Notes under the pieces: model-generated
Seen by the model: only the letters and a program-made list of their open reading frames with translations
Told to the model about the DNA's origin: nothing
The model's database searches: none
Source: Fistularia commersonii
Lineage: Eukaryota; Chordata; Actinopteri; Syngnathiformes; Fistulariidae
Length of the DNA stretch: 64,000 nt
Assembly: GCA_037954325.1 (NCBI GenBank)
Contig: JBBMNZ010000034.1
Span: forward strand, 6,722,501-6,786,500
Direction of reading: 5' to 3'
Program-made: the position numbers and the translations under genes
In this document: positions 25,601 through 39,875 of the stretch, one piece after another
Numbering within the stretch: position 1 is the stretch's first letter
How the letters are laid out: the number at the start of each line of letters is the position of its first letter

Positions 25601-25989
25601 AATGATGGCTTGAATGTGTGCGCAGTCATGATTTTTGGTCTTTACTCTGTAAGCTTGGAATTTCACACAAAATACAACACTATGTCCATATCATATATGC
25701 TAAAGTCAATACCTAATTTACAGAGCTGTCTGAGCTGTCTACATCAAGAATGCAGACAGCCTTGACCAAAAAGCCAAGCTCTGGCCCTAAACTTCGAGGG
25801 AACATCGTGTTAATGAGCTGCATTTCAGTCACATCGTACAGATTGGCTTCCTGAACACACCAACACCCCCTCTCAGATAGTATGTGTCCCATGCAACACT
25901 GTATACAGTATCTCCAAAAGGGAGCTTGAGCTACCCTGCTTCATGGCCGAAATGCAGACAATGGAACTTATACAAACATAGCATATACT

Positions 25990-25991
<2 letters not shown>

Positions 25992-26052
<61 letters not shown>
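25992..26052. repeat. (CA)n microsatellite
   Basis: 61 bases of alternating A and C on the plus strand without interruption. Confidence 0.98.
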
Positions 26053-26056
<4 letters not shown>

Positions 26057-27019
26057 TTATGAGCTACATTGCCCTTGACAGACTGTGATCCCAACAGAGC
26101 TCCCCATCACCACATCTAGAAGATGTGGTCAATGGGATGGGAATTGCCAAGATCAAACTATGCAAAACAACAAGACAAAACTGCACTTTGGTTTTAAGCC
26201 GTATGCTGCTGTTTTGACCCAAAGCTGTAGTTAATAAATAAGAAAATGGATCTTGAACGTAATAAACAAACAAACAAACAATAGGTCGTTAGAGTAGGCA
26301 CCAGAAAATCAGGAATCAAAAATGTATTAAAAATTCATAAGTATTTGAGAAATTCAAAATCAGTGAAGGAATTATCAGAACATTACTACCATTATGATGC
26401 ACATATTGGTTCCCTCTTTAGTTAGGCTAAGTAATACACCCTTTTTTAGAACTAATGCGAACCAGGACCATTAGTCTTATAATTTTATATCAAGAGATTC
26501 CACCACATGCCACCAAATAAATTAAAAAAAAACCTTCTGTCAAACTGCTATAGATCTTTTATTGTGTCTCTCACTTTCTCACTCACTCTATCTCTCATCC
26601 ATGTTCCATTGGTCCTTCACGCTCCTGTTTTGCAAATCAAAGACTGCGGTCACTCTTACAAAGAGAGAATAGAACCGGCTCAACCTCGTCCTGCAGTATT
26701 GTTCACCTTCTCTCTTCTTTTATCATTCTCTATTTGATTCTGTTGTGCCCCACACTCACTCTCGAGTGGGCCTAAATATTAAGTTCAAAGAGGTTATGCA
26801 AACACGTTGAGACAGCCATCCTTGGCCTAAGTATTACCCTGAACCCTTCAATTACCCGCCTTGCTTTCCTCTCTCTCCATTCCTCCTGCGTTTTCTGTCC
26901 TAAACTGGTTCTCTCACTTCGGTCATCTAACTGCAGCCTGGAAATACAGCACACACTTATGACATACGGCCAAACTGCCTTAAAATATCAGGGGCAAAGA
27001 GTACAACGTAGTGCAGAGC

Positions 27020-27113
27020 AATAACACGCACACACATACATACACATGCATGCGAAAAATCCTGCACATGTATGCATGCATGTATGTACCAATACACAAG
27101 CAAGTATATGTAT

Positions 27114-27157
<44 letters not shown>

Positions 27158-27500
27158 CATGCACACCCACAAGTACACACAAAAGAAGGGACACACACAC
27201 ACACACACACCTAATACACATTTACACAAAAACCGATGAAAGATGGGTCCAGAAAACAGTGGGAGAGAGTACCTCTGGTGTATTTTCTCTGTGTTCCAAA
27301 TGTAGGGCCTGGCAGTGGACCACAGCTTAACCACAGCTGACATGCGGTGGAATGGGAGGCCACCACACTCACTTCCTTTAAAGGTTAAAGGAGCCACGGA
27401 CACACACACATACACGCACACACACATATATCCAGGCAATCACAGAATAACATGCACATACAGATACAACAGACACACAAACACACACAAAAGCATACAT
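27020..27500. repeat. cluster of CA-rich microsatellites
   Basis: Within about 480 bases are pure CA runs at 27115-27152 and 27191-27210 and interrupted ACAC/CATACA runs near 27026-27045, 27398-27427 and 27470-27490. The open frames here on both strands (THTHT, VCVCV) come from the repeats. Confidence 0.95.
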
Positions 27501-27595
27501 ACACGCACATGTGAAGCTATTTCCTGGACAGCACTGTCATGACGATGGGAGTCCATGTTTAAAAAGTGGTTTGAGGTAAAGGGACAGATCTGTAC

Positions 27596-27626
27596 GGGCT
27601 GTTTCCCACAATGCGGGAAACAGCCC
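27596..27626. repeat. perfect 12-bp inverted repeat with 7-nt loop
   Basis: GGGCTGTTTCCC, then ACAATGC, then GGGAAACAGCCC: a perfect hairpin in otherwise unremarkable intron sequence. No T tract or gene lies beside it on either strand to suggest a role. Confidence 0.95.
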
Positions 27627-30100
27627 AGACAATTACACAACCCAATTAATGTGGTTACTACAACAAGGCTATGACTTTGGTTTGCAAGCTGACTGTGCAT
27701 GTATGTGTGCATGAGAGACAAGATGTGTGCACTCGCCTTTGGCCCGTATTAGTCTTAGAATTATAGCTTTCCTTGGAGTTCGGATGAGTCCATTTCCCGT
27801 CAGTGTGTGAGGGACAAGCAAGGTCAAACTAACATTCGCCCCACACTCGATCAGCCAATCGTATTTATTTCCACATGAGCTCAGCTGTGCTGAGAAGTAC
27901 AAAACTGTCATTGGGTTGAGAAATCTTCTGAAGTCTTTAGCAAGGAAAATGCAGATTTAAAACATTATACATATAGTGTGAAAGCATGAGGCAACACTAT
28001 GAAGTCTATAAGTTGTTGATGTAACTTTACATGAAGCAGGTAAAGTAAAAAAAGAAAAAATAAAGAAGCCCTTCTTTTTTTCTAGAAGATGTTAGAACTG
28101 CATGCTCATATAACAGTCTGCCAAACAAACATAATGTGACCACATACCAACACATAGGCTTCATTAAAAGCTGCGAAATGTTTTATAGCGTGTTGGGCAA
28201 AAACGCAAGCAAAAAAAAAAATACAAGTGAAAAAAATACACATGCACGCACACATACACGCGCGTACACACACATCCATGCACGCATTCACACTGTGGGC
28301 TAGATGAGGGTGCTGATTAGAGAAGCTGTATCCAGGTCTGGACAGGTCTGCGGTATATTTAAACAGATCAGTGAGGATCACGAGATCAAAGAGTAACATG
28401 ATTACTACCTGACCCAATGATAAAAAAAAAACAAAAAAAAAAAAAAACGAAAAATAAAAACTCCCTATCATTTCCTTAGCAATACAAGCTCAAATGCATA
28501 CTTTGATTGAAACATACCTCTGACCGTAGTCAAAATTAATATCGTCATAAACTCGCAGATTGTGATCCCATCAGAGCATTGAACCCACATGTAGCAGACA
28601 CGGAGACACACACGCTGTTCTCACGTACACATTCTCTCTTGCACGCACAGAGGCAGATATATACGCGACGCAGCTCTATAATCTGGTTAATTTGTATGTT
28701 GAAAGTAGCATAGACAGATCATGCCCCTGTTACACTGAGCTCGTCTTATATTTGCATTCACTTGTTTGGTTTGGATTCTGAATAAAAAACACATATCCGT
28801 GGGAGTCAAGTACAGTAATTGCAAATTTGTTTACCATTAAAAAGAAAGACTAAATATATGTTGACTCTGGTCACTATGACATTATTTGTTTTTGAAGGAT
28901 TATATATCAGCATGTTTATAAATTCTACAGGCTTATGGAAATAGAAGCTGGAAGCACATGCATGCATGAAACAGCAAAATTGTGTACATTGTAATCACCA
29001 CAATAAAGAGTACACACACACGTTGACCTTTCTACTCTTTGCTTCAAGCTGTTTTACTGGACCAAGTCCAGTTTCCTTTCGCCCCTTTGTTATGTTTTGT
29101 CTGCAGTCTGGCTCTTTCCCACAAAAATGTGACAAATATAAACCGATCCACAGGCAACATAAACACATAAACACAGACTTTACTGAACTGTGATAATTGT
29201 TCACACTGCCCTCACACACACCTGTGTGGATTCCAGCATACGTCTGGTTTTTAATAAGGAACCCAGTGGTAGTTTGCAGTCTGATGCTGCTGACAGACCT
29301 ACTGATTTCCAGATAGATAACACACCCATACACAGCCAGGCAAGCTCCCTTGGTAGATTACATCACAGTTATTTTAACAATGGCCTCCACTCACTCCTTC
29401 TACTGGAAACAGTGTGTGTGTCCATCTGTTTGTGTGTGTGTCACAGGGAATGCCTTCTGCCGTTGAAATTGATTAATAAATATCTAAACGAAAATATCTC
29501 TCAAGACAATGTTTATATTAAGGGTCCTCTCACTCTGCTCCTGTAGGACAATCGGTCCCAGGCTGTGCTCTGTCATCATTTTCATGTATATTTCAAAGTA
29601 TTGCATTGCAGAGGGCAGCTAAAAGGCTGCAGTTCTGTCTTGGACAGCTTTCTCGCTTTTCAAAATGTATAAATAACGTGTAAAAATGGTACAGCGATCA
29701 TTCTGTTGAATAACTAATAATGATTTTGTGTCTCTCCAAAATTCCAGTGTTTTGTATTCTTCAAATGGAAGTCGGATATGTAGTCAAAAGGTGTGGTTTT
29801 GTGGCAAAGGGACAGCGAGAGGGGATTTTTCTGATGGACTAACCGATTATATTCCTATATCAGTAAAATTGGTGATAAATTTGAATGGGAACTTAACAAG
29901 TGCCCATGGCGTGTAACTTGTAGATCATGTTTGTACAGTTTGGGTTCAGTCAGTGAGTTGCTGTCAATCAAATGTATCTCGTCATCAGCTGATTTTCCCA
30001 AATCATTTTTCTTATTTTATTTTACTAATATACAAAAAGGGTACACGATATATGTATTTTTGAACAGATAGATAATTAGATTTCAGTTGGATTTGATAAC

Positions 30101-30376
30101 AGCAGTGGGGCAGTGGTTAGCACTGTCACCTCACAGTAAGAGGGTTTCCTGATTAAATCAAATGGTTGACTAGGGCTTCTCTGTGTGCAGTTTGAATGCT
30201 CTCCCTGTGCATGCAAGTGTTCACTTCATGTTTTTGTATGGTCTCGACCTCCTTCCCACAGAACGTTAATTGAAAACTCCAAATTGGCCATATGGATGAT
30301 AAGAGAGTGAATGGTTATATGTCACATTAAGGCCTTCATTGTGTGTGGGATAAATGCTATAGAAATGGATAGACGT
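30101..30376 (+). mobile_element. decayed teleost SINE-like interspersed repeat
   Basis: The stretch starts GCAGTGGTTAGCACTGTCAC then CTCACAG. It passes through GTGTGCAGTTTGAATG and CTCCCTGTGCATG, CTTCCCACAG and AAATTGGCCATATGG, and ends GAATGGTTATATG ... ATAAATGCTATAGAAATGGA. These blocks occur in the same order in a repeat dispersed through bony-fish genomes ('agtggttagcactgtcgcctcacag ... gtttgcatgttctccc ... taaattgtccataggtgtgaatg ... gcggtatagaaaatggatgg'). The copy carries many substitutions, so it is old. I give no family name because I cannot check it. Confidence 0.75.
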
Positions 30377-31963
30377 ATTAAATAATTTCAAAATGCTTTT
30401 TCAAGAACAAAGCGGAAAAATTTCACGCACTTTTGGAAATAACTTCTACAATCATTTTTTTATCTGTGAACGTCCAGCTCAAATCGCTACATATTTTTTA
30501 AATGAATGATTTCCAAAATCTTCCGCATATCGCAAATAAAACCATATACAGGCACGTTTTACATGTACAGTAAGATCACTGCTCTGGTCCAATTATTCAT
30601 GAAGGAATGAAAAAAAAAACATTTTAACTATTGAACTAACTAACAATTCCGGGCCTCCTGTGGCCCCTGCTGTTTTATATGTTGGCATCGAAATTTTCAT
30701 GTCTATCACGCCCCTGCCTGATTTCTCGGGTCTTGTCGCTGTCCGATCCAACAACAGAGGGAACAGAAACAGAGGTACTGTATGATTTGCATTTACTGAT
30801 TTCAAAAAGGAGAAACACTGAGACAAAGTACAAGGATCGTCATAGAAAAGCCGAAACAACACACGGCATCGCTTACAACTCTAAACAGACTCGGGTCAAT
30901 TACAGCGCCACTGAGATGACAAGGTGCACATTAACAGTTTTCACTTTCATGCGGAAGATGGACTGAAGACCACCTTGAATCTACACAAGATCCAAATTAG
31001 AACCGTCTAAGTAGGGTAGAGGCTCAAGTACAAACATTTTGACATGAAAATCTGACTTCGTCAAAGGGCAGAGATTTTGAAAAAAAAAAGGAGCATGGGA
31101 GAAATAGAAGTTAGTGAGCAAGAAATGTTTATTGCCCTTTCATCTGCAGTCATGCAGTAAGATACAAGAGAGCCGCTTGGAGGTTGGAAACACTGGCAGG
31201 GATCGCACTAGGATTGACATGCCAAGATGCCTACAGAAACGCACGCACACAGATAGACACGAGCATGTGTCTGGACATAAATCCACCGATGCTCATTCTT
31301 TACACGTGATGTTGTTATGACTCCGTCTGTGTGCATCCATATTTGCGTACTGCTCTCCCAAAGTGATATGCCAGGACGCCTGATGTCAGGAAACCCAGAC
31401 ACTCTGAGTCTGACAAACAAACCGTGCCAGGAGGAGGATCTAAACAACGTGCCGCGATTGCTTTATTACTCAGTGTTTGCCCTCGGTGTCATGTTACTAA
31501 AGTCTTCAACACCATAAAAGCCTCCTCTATGGTTCAGCACAGTGTTTGTGTGTGTGTTTGCTCTGGCAGAGGCTCCCTTGTGACTGGTTATATTGGACAT
31601 GCTCAAACAAAGCTAAACACACAACAGGAGCCGCAAGCAATTAGGCCCTGCCATAGTGCATAACTCCTTTCTGCACACCCAGTTTCCCCCTTACCATCCA
31701 CCAGAAGTGTAATTCTTCAAATCAGTAAGGGCGGGGCCGATATGTGCATTGCCACTCTATCCAGACATCTTGTGTAACATTTCTTTGGTCCCCTGCCTCT
31801 GCTGTGAATGGCACTGTCACCATTACAAGCAAGTTGTCGAGACAGAATACCAAATGTTGACAGACTAACTAATACTTGGGAGAAATGTATATCACGTCTG
31901 CTGAGCAGACAGCTAGGTGTGCTCTATTTTCCACAGTTAAAGATGAATTTTCAAAATATTATG

Positions 31964-31971
31964 ACACACAT

Positions 31972-32024
<53 letters not shown>

Positions 32025-32028
32025 TTTT
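31964..32028. repeat. compound (CA)n-(TA)n-T(23) simple repeat
   Basis: An interrupted CA run (31964-31985) passes directly into a TA run to 32006 and then a run of about 23 T. Confidence 0.95.
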
Positions 32029-32445
32029 CAAACATTACTGTGGACTGATGCAGTTTGAATAGCAAAATGTAGACGAGTTCCAGTTCTTGTTAACTCACTC
32101 CTGCATAGATGATTAAGACATCCTCTCATGGCAGAGCCAACAACAGCGTGACTGATGTACATCCAGTTTCAATCAGATCCTCTCGAGGCCGAATAGAGGG
32201 TGATATCTCGCTCGGAATTTAGACATGGTGCAAATCTGTTTTGAATCATTGTAAGAAAAACTGATAAACTGAATCTGGGTCAACCTTTTCTCCTCCTTTA
32301 TGTCTCTCTCAATGAACTGAGAGTGTCTCTTGGCATTTTGTCACTCGAAATCTTAAAACAGAGATGTCTCTTTACATGCTCTGCAAAAAAAGAAAAAAAA
32401 AAAAAAAACAAGCCAAGACAGACTTTGACATGTATTGCACATGTG

Positions 32446-32448
<3 letters not shown>

Positions 32449-32481
<33 letters not shown>

Positions 32482-32492
32482 CGTGTGTGTGC
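32449..32492. repeat. (GT)n microsatellite, interrupted
   Basis: GT repeats broken by TT and GC dinucleotides. Confidence 0.9.
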
Positions 32493-35400
32493 GCACCATG
32501 TGCATACAAAAGGGTGCATCACTGCATTTCTGTACGTGTACGTGTTTGTGTGCGTGTGCGTGGGCAAGTGCATGCTATATGTCATACCAATTGGGTACTA
32601 ATAAAGTTAACGATTCCCATCTGGCCACAAAATAATCCTTTACTCTTGTTTGCTTCATGTCACTAAGTTACCAAGCCATTATTTCAAGATATACTTTTTG
32701 CCACTTGTTCTATCAAATGACGTTGTTAAACTCAAGATCCATTTGGAATGTATGGAATGCAGAATGGAATACAATTAAGCTGATAGAATAAACACACAAA
32801 TGCGTGCGTATTGCTATAGATACATGCGTGTGGTGTGCGTGTGTGCATGCATCCCATTGTTCGACGCAGTCGTGACTTTGTGCAAGCACATATATTTGTA
32901 TATGTACAAGCAGTGAAATGCACCTCCGTTTGTGAGTATATCTGGGGACTGCATTCCTCAGAATGTTTGTCCTATGTGTGTAAACCTTTTGTAGTGGCTA
33001 GCGTAGCTCTCCTGTTACACACACACATGTTCTTTATGGGCTAGCTAATGGAGCTAAGCTCTTCCTGCCTCTGTGATGTGGTTTACTGTTGTTTGATGTG
33101 CAGAGGAATCCTGCATAGGAGAGCACCCCGAGCCGATCTTATCACATAAAAGCCCTTGCACTAGAAGAAGACACTCAACTCTTTTTTTTAACTTAATAGA
33201 GGACTGTGTAGCTGTGAGGGTTGTGTGTGTGTTTGACTTTTGGGTACACATGCGTACCACATCGCTAACTCAATCGCGTGTGTGACTAAGGGCAAAATAC
33301 ACGCATTTTGGGTTGAGCAGATGCTTAACTCGAACACCTGAGGCTAGAACAGACCGGTGAGCGTGAGAGAACCCGCATTTTAAAAGTTATCATCTAGCGT
33401 TGTTAACTATAAAGAGAGATATTTTTTGTAAGTTCTGCATTCAAATTACATTGCTTAAGAGCAGCAGATGCGCACATTTAGTTTAATGCCTACAAGATGT
33501 GCTGCTTGCATACACACACACACACGTGCAAACACAATTGTGCGCAGTGTCACTGAATATTACTACGCAATATGCCAAAATCCTGTAAAACCTTACAGCT
33601 GCATATTATTCAGGGGATGATATTTTTTTTTGTCATCTCTGTATTTAAAATCAATAACTAATCATTGATATTTTCAACAGTCAACAATGTAGCTTCTTTA
33701 ATCTCTGTCAGAAATAACTTTATTGTCAAAGTAGCAGGTGGGTTGTTTGATGTCAATACTCTCATCATTCAACTCCAATTCACTTTTGGCATTTTTATTC
33801 TTGCCACTGTTTGGTTACAACAAGTCTAAAATTATGAGGGCCGGAGCTTCTGAGGGAGCATTAGGAAGGTTGTTTGAGGTTTGTTGATTTCAAATTTCAA
33901 CTAAATTTTTTCACCGTGACTCAGGTTACTTTTGATGTGGGTGTAAAAGTTGCTCTCTCATCCTGCTTTTCCTAAATTTCCCTTCTAGGATTTCATTCCA
34001 GAACACTGAGGTTCTTTTGGTCACTAACAAACAGACTGAAAATACAGTTGGCACCCAGTTGAGTGAAGGAATTGCGGTCGTGGCTACATAGTTTATCAAA
34101 TATAACTAAAATAGAGGAAGAATGTGTTTTAATACACTGGTCTAGTAGGTAAAGATGATATATGAAGAGCTTTAAAGGGCTATCGATCTCTGTTTCTTTT
34201 ACCTGATCTTGGACTGGGACAGACTCAAATGTAAGTCCGTAACTAAATCGAATGCATGATGTCACTGTCAGAAAGCTATCATAACACAGAGGAGACGTCC
34301 TAGAGCATTTTCCGCTGCCGTCTTCTTGGAAGATCTTTATGAAATGGGGAAAATCCTACACTTGCACTCAGGAAAACAGATTTTTGTTCTGATCTATTAT
34401 AACCTTCGTTATATATATATATGTCAAATTAATAAGGTGGTCTTCATCTTAAGTGTCAAAATGTAGATGGAAAAATATATATGGAAACATACTGTACTGT
34501 AAACATACTTTAATTGGCAGTCCAGCACAGAAAAACTATAAATATCTTCTTATCGGTTGGAGACTTTTATGTACTTTAAGACACACCCATTGACCATTAT
34601 TGGCACTGACGAATTTCACAACAAATTCGAATATCAAATTTCTATTCAGAATTTGAATATCATGCAATTGAACGATTAGGGGCCTCATAATGATGTCCTT
34701 TACTTGCAAGTTCAGGGGAAAGAAAAAACATGATGTGTTTTTCATAAATGGTTTCAGTTCCTAATGTAACCACAAATAAAGAGCCACTGTAATTACATCA
34801 GGCACTAAAAAAATGGTGATTTAATGAGTTTGAGGTAAATGCTACTTTTTGAGTGATTTCAGATTTGGGTTTTAATCCTTTTGAGATATCAAAGGATCCA
34901 CTAACCCGACAGAATATGGATTTTGCAGACTCACGCGGCACTTTAAATCAATTCTGGATTCAATAGAGTATTTCGGATTCTGATTCCAATCATGACTTCG
35001 AAAGTGTGATCAAAATGATAGGTATGTATATTGGAGGATGTCATCATAACCATAACAAAGGAACATATATGAAAATTTTAGAGTTCAGTGGCAAGATAAT
35101 TTGACAGAAAAAAGGATGCTCTACGCTCACATGAAGACATTAATGGATGCGCTCATTCCCACAATCTGAATAACACTGTTGAGTTTCTGTTTTTCATCTC
35201 CATCATCTGTTCCATCATCTGGGCTTCCACTCCCCCCAGCTAATATTTTCTCTGAAGGATTTCTGTGTTGTTTATTTAGTGGTGACCAGCCTGTCTGCCC
35301 ACATGAAAGCCTTTTATATCTTACCGATGCTAGTTTATTGATGAAGGACTACATAAATTTAACTGTGGTTACCACCCCGTGAAGTTTTTCCTCTTCTGTT

Positions 35401-38304
35401 TCGCTATTTCTTGGTAATCAACTCTAATATTGTAAAAAAGAAGACGAAAAAAAACAAGTGACTGTGATGCTGTGATTAAATTCTCTCCACAAATAAGTAG
35501 CGCAACTGGTATTTTCTGTATGATTTGAAATCCCTGTGATGAGCTTAACTTCGATGACTCCATCGATCTTTATTTTCTTCTCTCCCGGTGCCCTTTTCCG
35601 TGTATTTAATTTTCTCCCTCTCATCTCCTTTCCAGTTTTAAAGTCTGGATACCCATCGGCTTTGAGAGAGCACTCATGTTTCCAATATGTCTCAATTTAA
35701 CAGGGACCAAAAGAACGAGACTCGGGCCAAAACAAGAGCAGGAAAAATCATCACATAGCCACTGGTACAATCCGCTTATCTTTCACTGCTAATAGCGTTC
35801 ATGCTCTTCAAATCATTGCTCCTCTCAATGTGCCATACCAAGGCACGCGCACATGCATCCATGCACACACACACGCACAGAAAGACAAATTCATGTGTGC
35901 ACATGTTGTTATTTACCCATTCAGTGCACATCAGCGAGGATACACACGTTCATCCAAACTTGCTTGGGCTGTTTCCTGCCATTGCCGAGAAGCACATAAT
36001 GATAATTACAGTTTGGGCCTGCATCCCTGAATTAACCAGATCAGACACACATACACAATCAAAAAGCGCCAGCGGCTGCTTTGGTGAATGCTGACTGGTG
36101 TGCTGTGTTGGAGCAACCTAATGCTGGGAATTGGTCTTTTCTGCTGTTGTTCTCTATTAAAACCTCCTGTGAACCCCTTGAAGCAAGACTGAGAGATGTG
36201 TGAGGCCAATAAAATCCAACTGAGAATCAGATAAATTTGGCCTGTACAAAGAGCTTTATAATGGCATACCTGATAAAAAAATAAAAAAATAAAAGAAAAT
36301 ATTTGGGAATGTATATTAAAGCTGTTGAGAGATGGAAGGAACTCAGCTTTAATTTGATGGGGGGGGAGGGGGGATGAGAGTTGAAGAGAGAGCAATCCAC
36401 AGAAAAGTCCTAGACATGCAACTTATGAATAAACAACAAGAATATACCGACGCATACAGAAGAGAAAAAGGGCCGATGCTAAGGTGTGTGTGTGCAGACC
36501 ACGAAGGCTTAGAGGCCTTTAGAGTGTATGACTATATCCCAGTAATCTCCACTAACACACTTGTAGGGTATAACAACACTTTATGTGCCAATTATGGTCA
36601 ACCATAAGGGCATTTCATGAAGCAGCTGTTTTAATGCTTGTTTTACAACCCAGTGTGTCCAACAAACTATAACACACAGTTCTATTAAATCCTCCACCTA
36701 ACATTCTTTCGCCATTATTACTCAAACCTTCTTAATAAAAAAAAAAAAAAAAAAAACCTCAGACCATCCGGATATTCACCCATTGAGCTGTATGTCCGTC
36801 AGCGTAAATTAAAATTAAAAATGTACTTCTGTCATACGTCTATCTATCTAGTTTATCTAATGATGTTAAGAACCACTCCTTCCTTGACCCCATCTGCTTC
36901 TTTTAAGACCCTGAGGGCTACGTTTTAGTTGAGGAGGGTATTACTGCTCACTGTCATGTGACATCTCTAGCGCTGTCTTTACAGATTTCGGGGCCAACTT
37001 AATTAATTACCCACTGAAACACACACGCGTGCGCACACAAATTGACACACACAACACAAACATGCACATACACATGCATCCAACAAATGTATGCAATTCC
37101 GCAAACTATGCGTATTTGCTCTCGCTCAAGCCAATCGGACTATCAAGACTATTCCCTAAACTTCTGCACCGTCAAAATCCTGCTAATTAGCTTTCTTGTG
37201 TGTGCGTACATGTGTGTGTGTGAGCATATGCGCAAGCAAGAATGTGCACACATATATGTGTTTGTGACTGACACTAATTAGCAAGGCTAGTGCACCTACT
37301 TCCTCAGGACCATTTCCTGTCATAGTAATTATTAGGTATGTGTGATAAATTCCAGGCCTTTTTCCACCTGCCCACGGACAGAACAAAAGAGAAGTTGACC
37401 AAAAGACAAAGGCGGGAACAATTAATACTTAGAAGAAGTGGAAGACGTAAGTGTGACAAGAGTAATTAAATGACAGCGAATAGAGATAACGTCCTGCTCA
37501 GACAAAGAGTTAGTCAGATAGAGGGTGAATGTACTTTCCAAGAGCCAGAACTTTTTTTTTTTTGATACAAATTTGTCCCATTCTTTCTGGATCAGGGTCA
37601 GGAAGAGGCATTCTTTGAGTCTGTGGAAAGACATTTCCATCAGATTAACCATTCACACATGTTAATGTGCTATCCAACCTTTGTTTCAGATCATGAACAC
37701 GGCTATAGCTCCAAAATCACATTTAGATATTGAGTATGGCCTTGAAGTCCCTAACAGAATCTCAGACAGAATCTTCCAAGTCTATCCAACCACCCTTTTG
37801 CTAAAACATTTTTTTGAGCCTTCACTGTTTCTTTTTCCCCCCTGTTTGTTTTGTATCCTGAATTTCAGAACTATAAATGCCACGACTAGCTATATTCTGT
37901 GAACTTGTAAAATGTTGCTGTATTTCATACCTTTCAACTCAAACATTTTAAATATATATGATTTGTTAGGGATGAGTCCCAATATGTTTATGACCTGAAT
38001 AGACTGAGTAGGTGTTTGGGATTTAAAGGTATAGGAGGATCTTTATCAGTGCAATTGAAAAATACACCTATATTCCTGGATGTACAATACACACAGTTTT
38101 ATATGTGAATACAAACAATGTTTTATGTATCTCATCATGGAACAGCTTATGAATATACTGTGAGATTAATATTTATATAATAGGTTCGAAGTTAGATCGG
38201 CAAAAATGTAGATTGTTAATTTAAAAAAAAAGGTTAGAAGTTTGCTTCTTTATCAAAGACTGCCGGATTCAATCGATTCAGAATCTATATACTGGGAATT
38301 CCAT

Positions 38305-38592
38305 TCAGCGTGACGTTACCCTTCTCCAATTATGCCTATCTGCAAATTTTCGTGCCTCAACAAAGTCTGTCTGTGCTGTTCTTGGCAGGTCGCTAAAGCT
38401 GAGCTTGCTTCCGTGCAGGTATACGTGCACGGTGCAGTTACCCTTGTCATGCATGTAATCCATGGATTGAGAGGAGCTATTTGATGGGCCGTATGAAAGC
38501 CTAACCCGGTTCCATTGCCCGATATATCTTGTTCTCTCGCTCAAACTGCGCGATGCTGTTTTCTGACAGTTACCCTCCATATAATGCAACAC
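38305..38592 (-). other. 95-codon open frame of unknown origin (possible element remnant)
   Basis: The minus strand is open for 95 codons. It includes the segments RTRYIGQWNRVRLSYGPSNS and GNCTVHVYLHGSKLSFSDLP, with balanced, protein-like composition and higher GC than the flanks. It is not an ERC sequence and I do not recognise the family. No splice context or promoter is evident. It could be part of a transposable element or chance. A plus-strand frame (38529-38825) overlaps its 5' end. Confidence 0.25.
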
Positions 38593-39828
38593 ATATTAAA
38601 CGCATTAACTGCAGAATGAATGTCATGCTCCACTTCATTGCTGTCGCAGAGAAGACTTGGTGCTTTTTTGCTCATGAGGCTCACAAGTTACTGGCAACCG
38701 CCTTCTGTGGAAAGACAGTTCGCCTTAGGTTTATTCAAGTTGGTTTGTTTGGTAGCTGTGCTTTTAACGCTGGAGGTACAGAAATAAAATACTGTATCAG
38801 CTTTCACAGTAGACAGTTGTGTTGAGCATGACACCTAGTGGTACTCGCTATCACACAGTTCTAACACAGTATATCCCCTATGCATATTAAACGTCATAAC
38901 CAGCACAGATGGTTTACAAATGACATAAGTTTAATTGATAATAGAAGTGAGTATTTTTTTAACTTACGGGCAAAACTTGATAGTGCAGCCGTAATCATTG
39001 CATCAATTATCAAAACAGCAGAAACTCTCAATCTGCTCCTCCTGTCTATGAAACCGCAGGATACTTTTCACTGATTCTTTAACAGCACATAGCCGGTGAC
39101 ACTTTTTCTGCCTTTAAACAGCTATAAACAACCACTTTCAAACAGCCATCATTTAGATTTTCTTCATTTTTTTATATTTTATGACATTATGTCTTCGGGA
39201 AACACGGAAAGTGCTGAACTAACTATTGCAGGTCAAATTTTTTGCAAAAGTTACCTGTGAATTGGATGAATTTCCTTCTGATTTCTCCATAGTATAAAAC
39301 AATCATGACTTTTTTTTACACCTGTCTTCTCTACTTTATTATTTACATGCTCATTTGTTGGCGCCTGGTCCTTGGTCCTTGTTGATCCTTTTTGATAAAA
39401 GCTGAAAACCTCTTAAAGATGACTTAGTATGTAAGAGAAATCATCCATTACCATACTGTACTGAACTTAGAGGCTGGGATATCCATGGGATGAAGCCCCC
39501 CATTGACAAAAATTTCATGGAGGAGGAGGTGGAGGAACAGGGAGGTGCATGCCTAGGCCCTGACATAATAACACTCCTACTGGCCCAAGAGTCGACACAT
39601 GTCGAAGGTAAATATGTGTGTCAGAGGGCACAAGAGCATAGACAGACATGATGAATGGCCCCAAGTTCCCACGAGGCAACGTACATACAACTTCCCCGGA
39701 AAAAGAGGAAGGTGATGTGTGGTCAGCCCCTCCTCATCACTGTAGTACAGAGAATTCAATTCACACACCGCACTTTCTATGTCTCATCTTTGGCTGTCAC
39801 AACAATCACACTATAACATCATACTCCT

Positions 39829-39875
39829 GTGTGTGTAGGTGTGTGTGTGTGTGTGTGGGGTGGGGGGGGGGGGGG
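39829..39875. repeat. (GT)n followed by a long G tract
   Basis: GT repeats from 39829 run into GGGGTGGG and an uninterrupted G run ending at 39875. A G tract of this kind may stall polymerases or form G-quadruplexes; that is inference. Confidence 0.9.

Noticed and set aside
26957..27439. 160-codon minus-strand open frame
   Set aside because: Its length comes from several TG microsatellites; no conserved residues.
36733..36760. A-rich tract as the tail of a retrocopy
   Set aside because: No coding or SINE-like body precedes it and no target-site duplication is visible.
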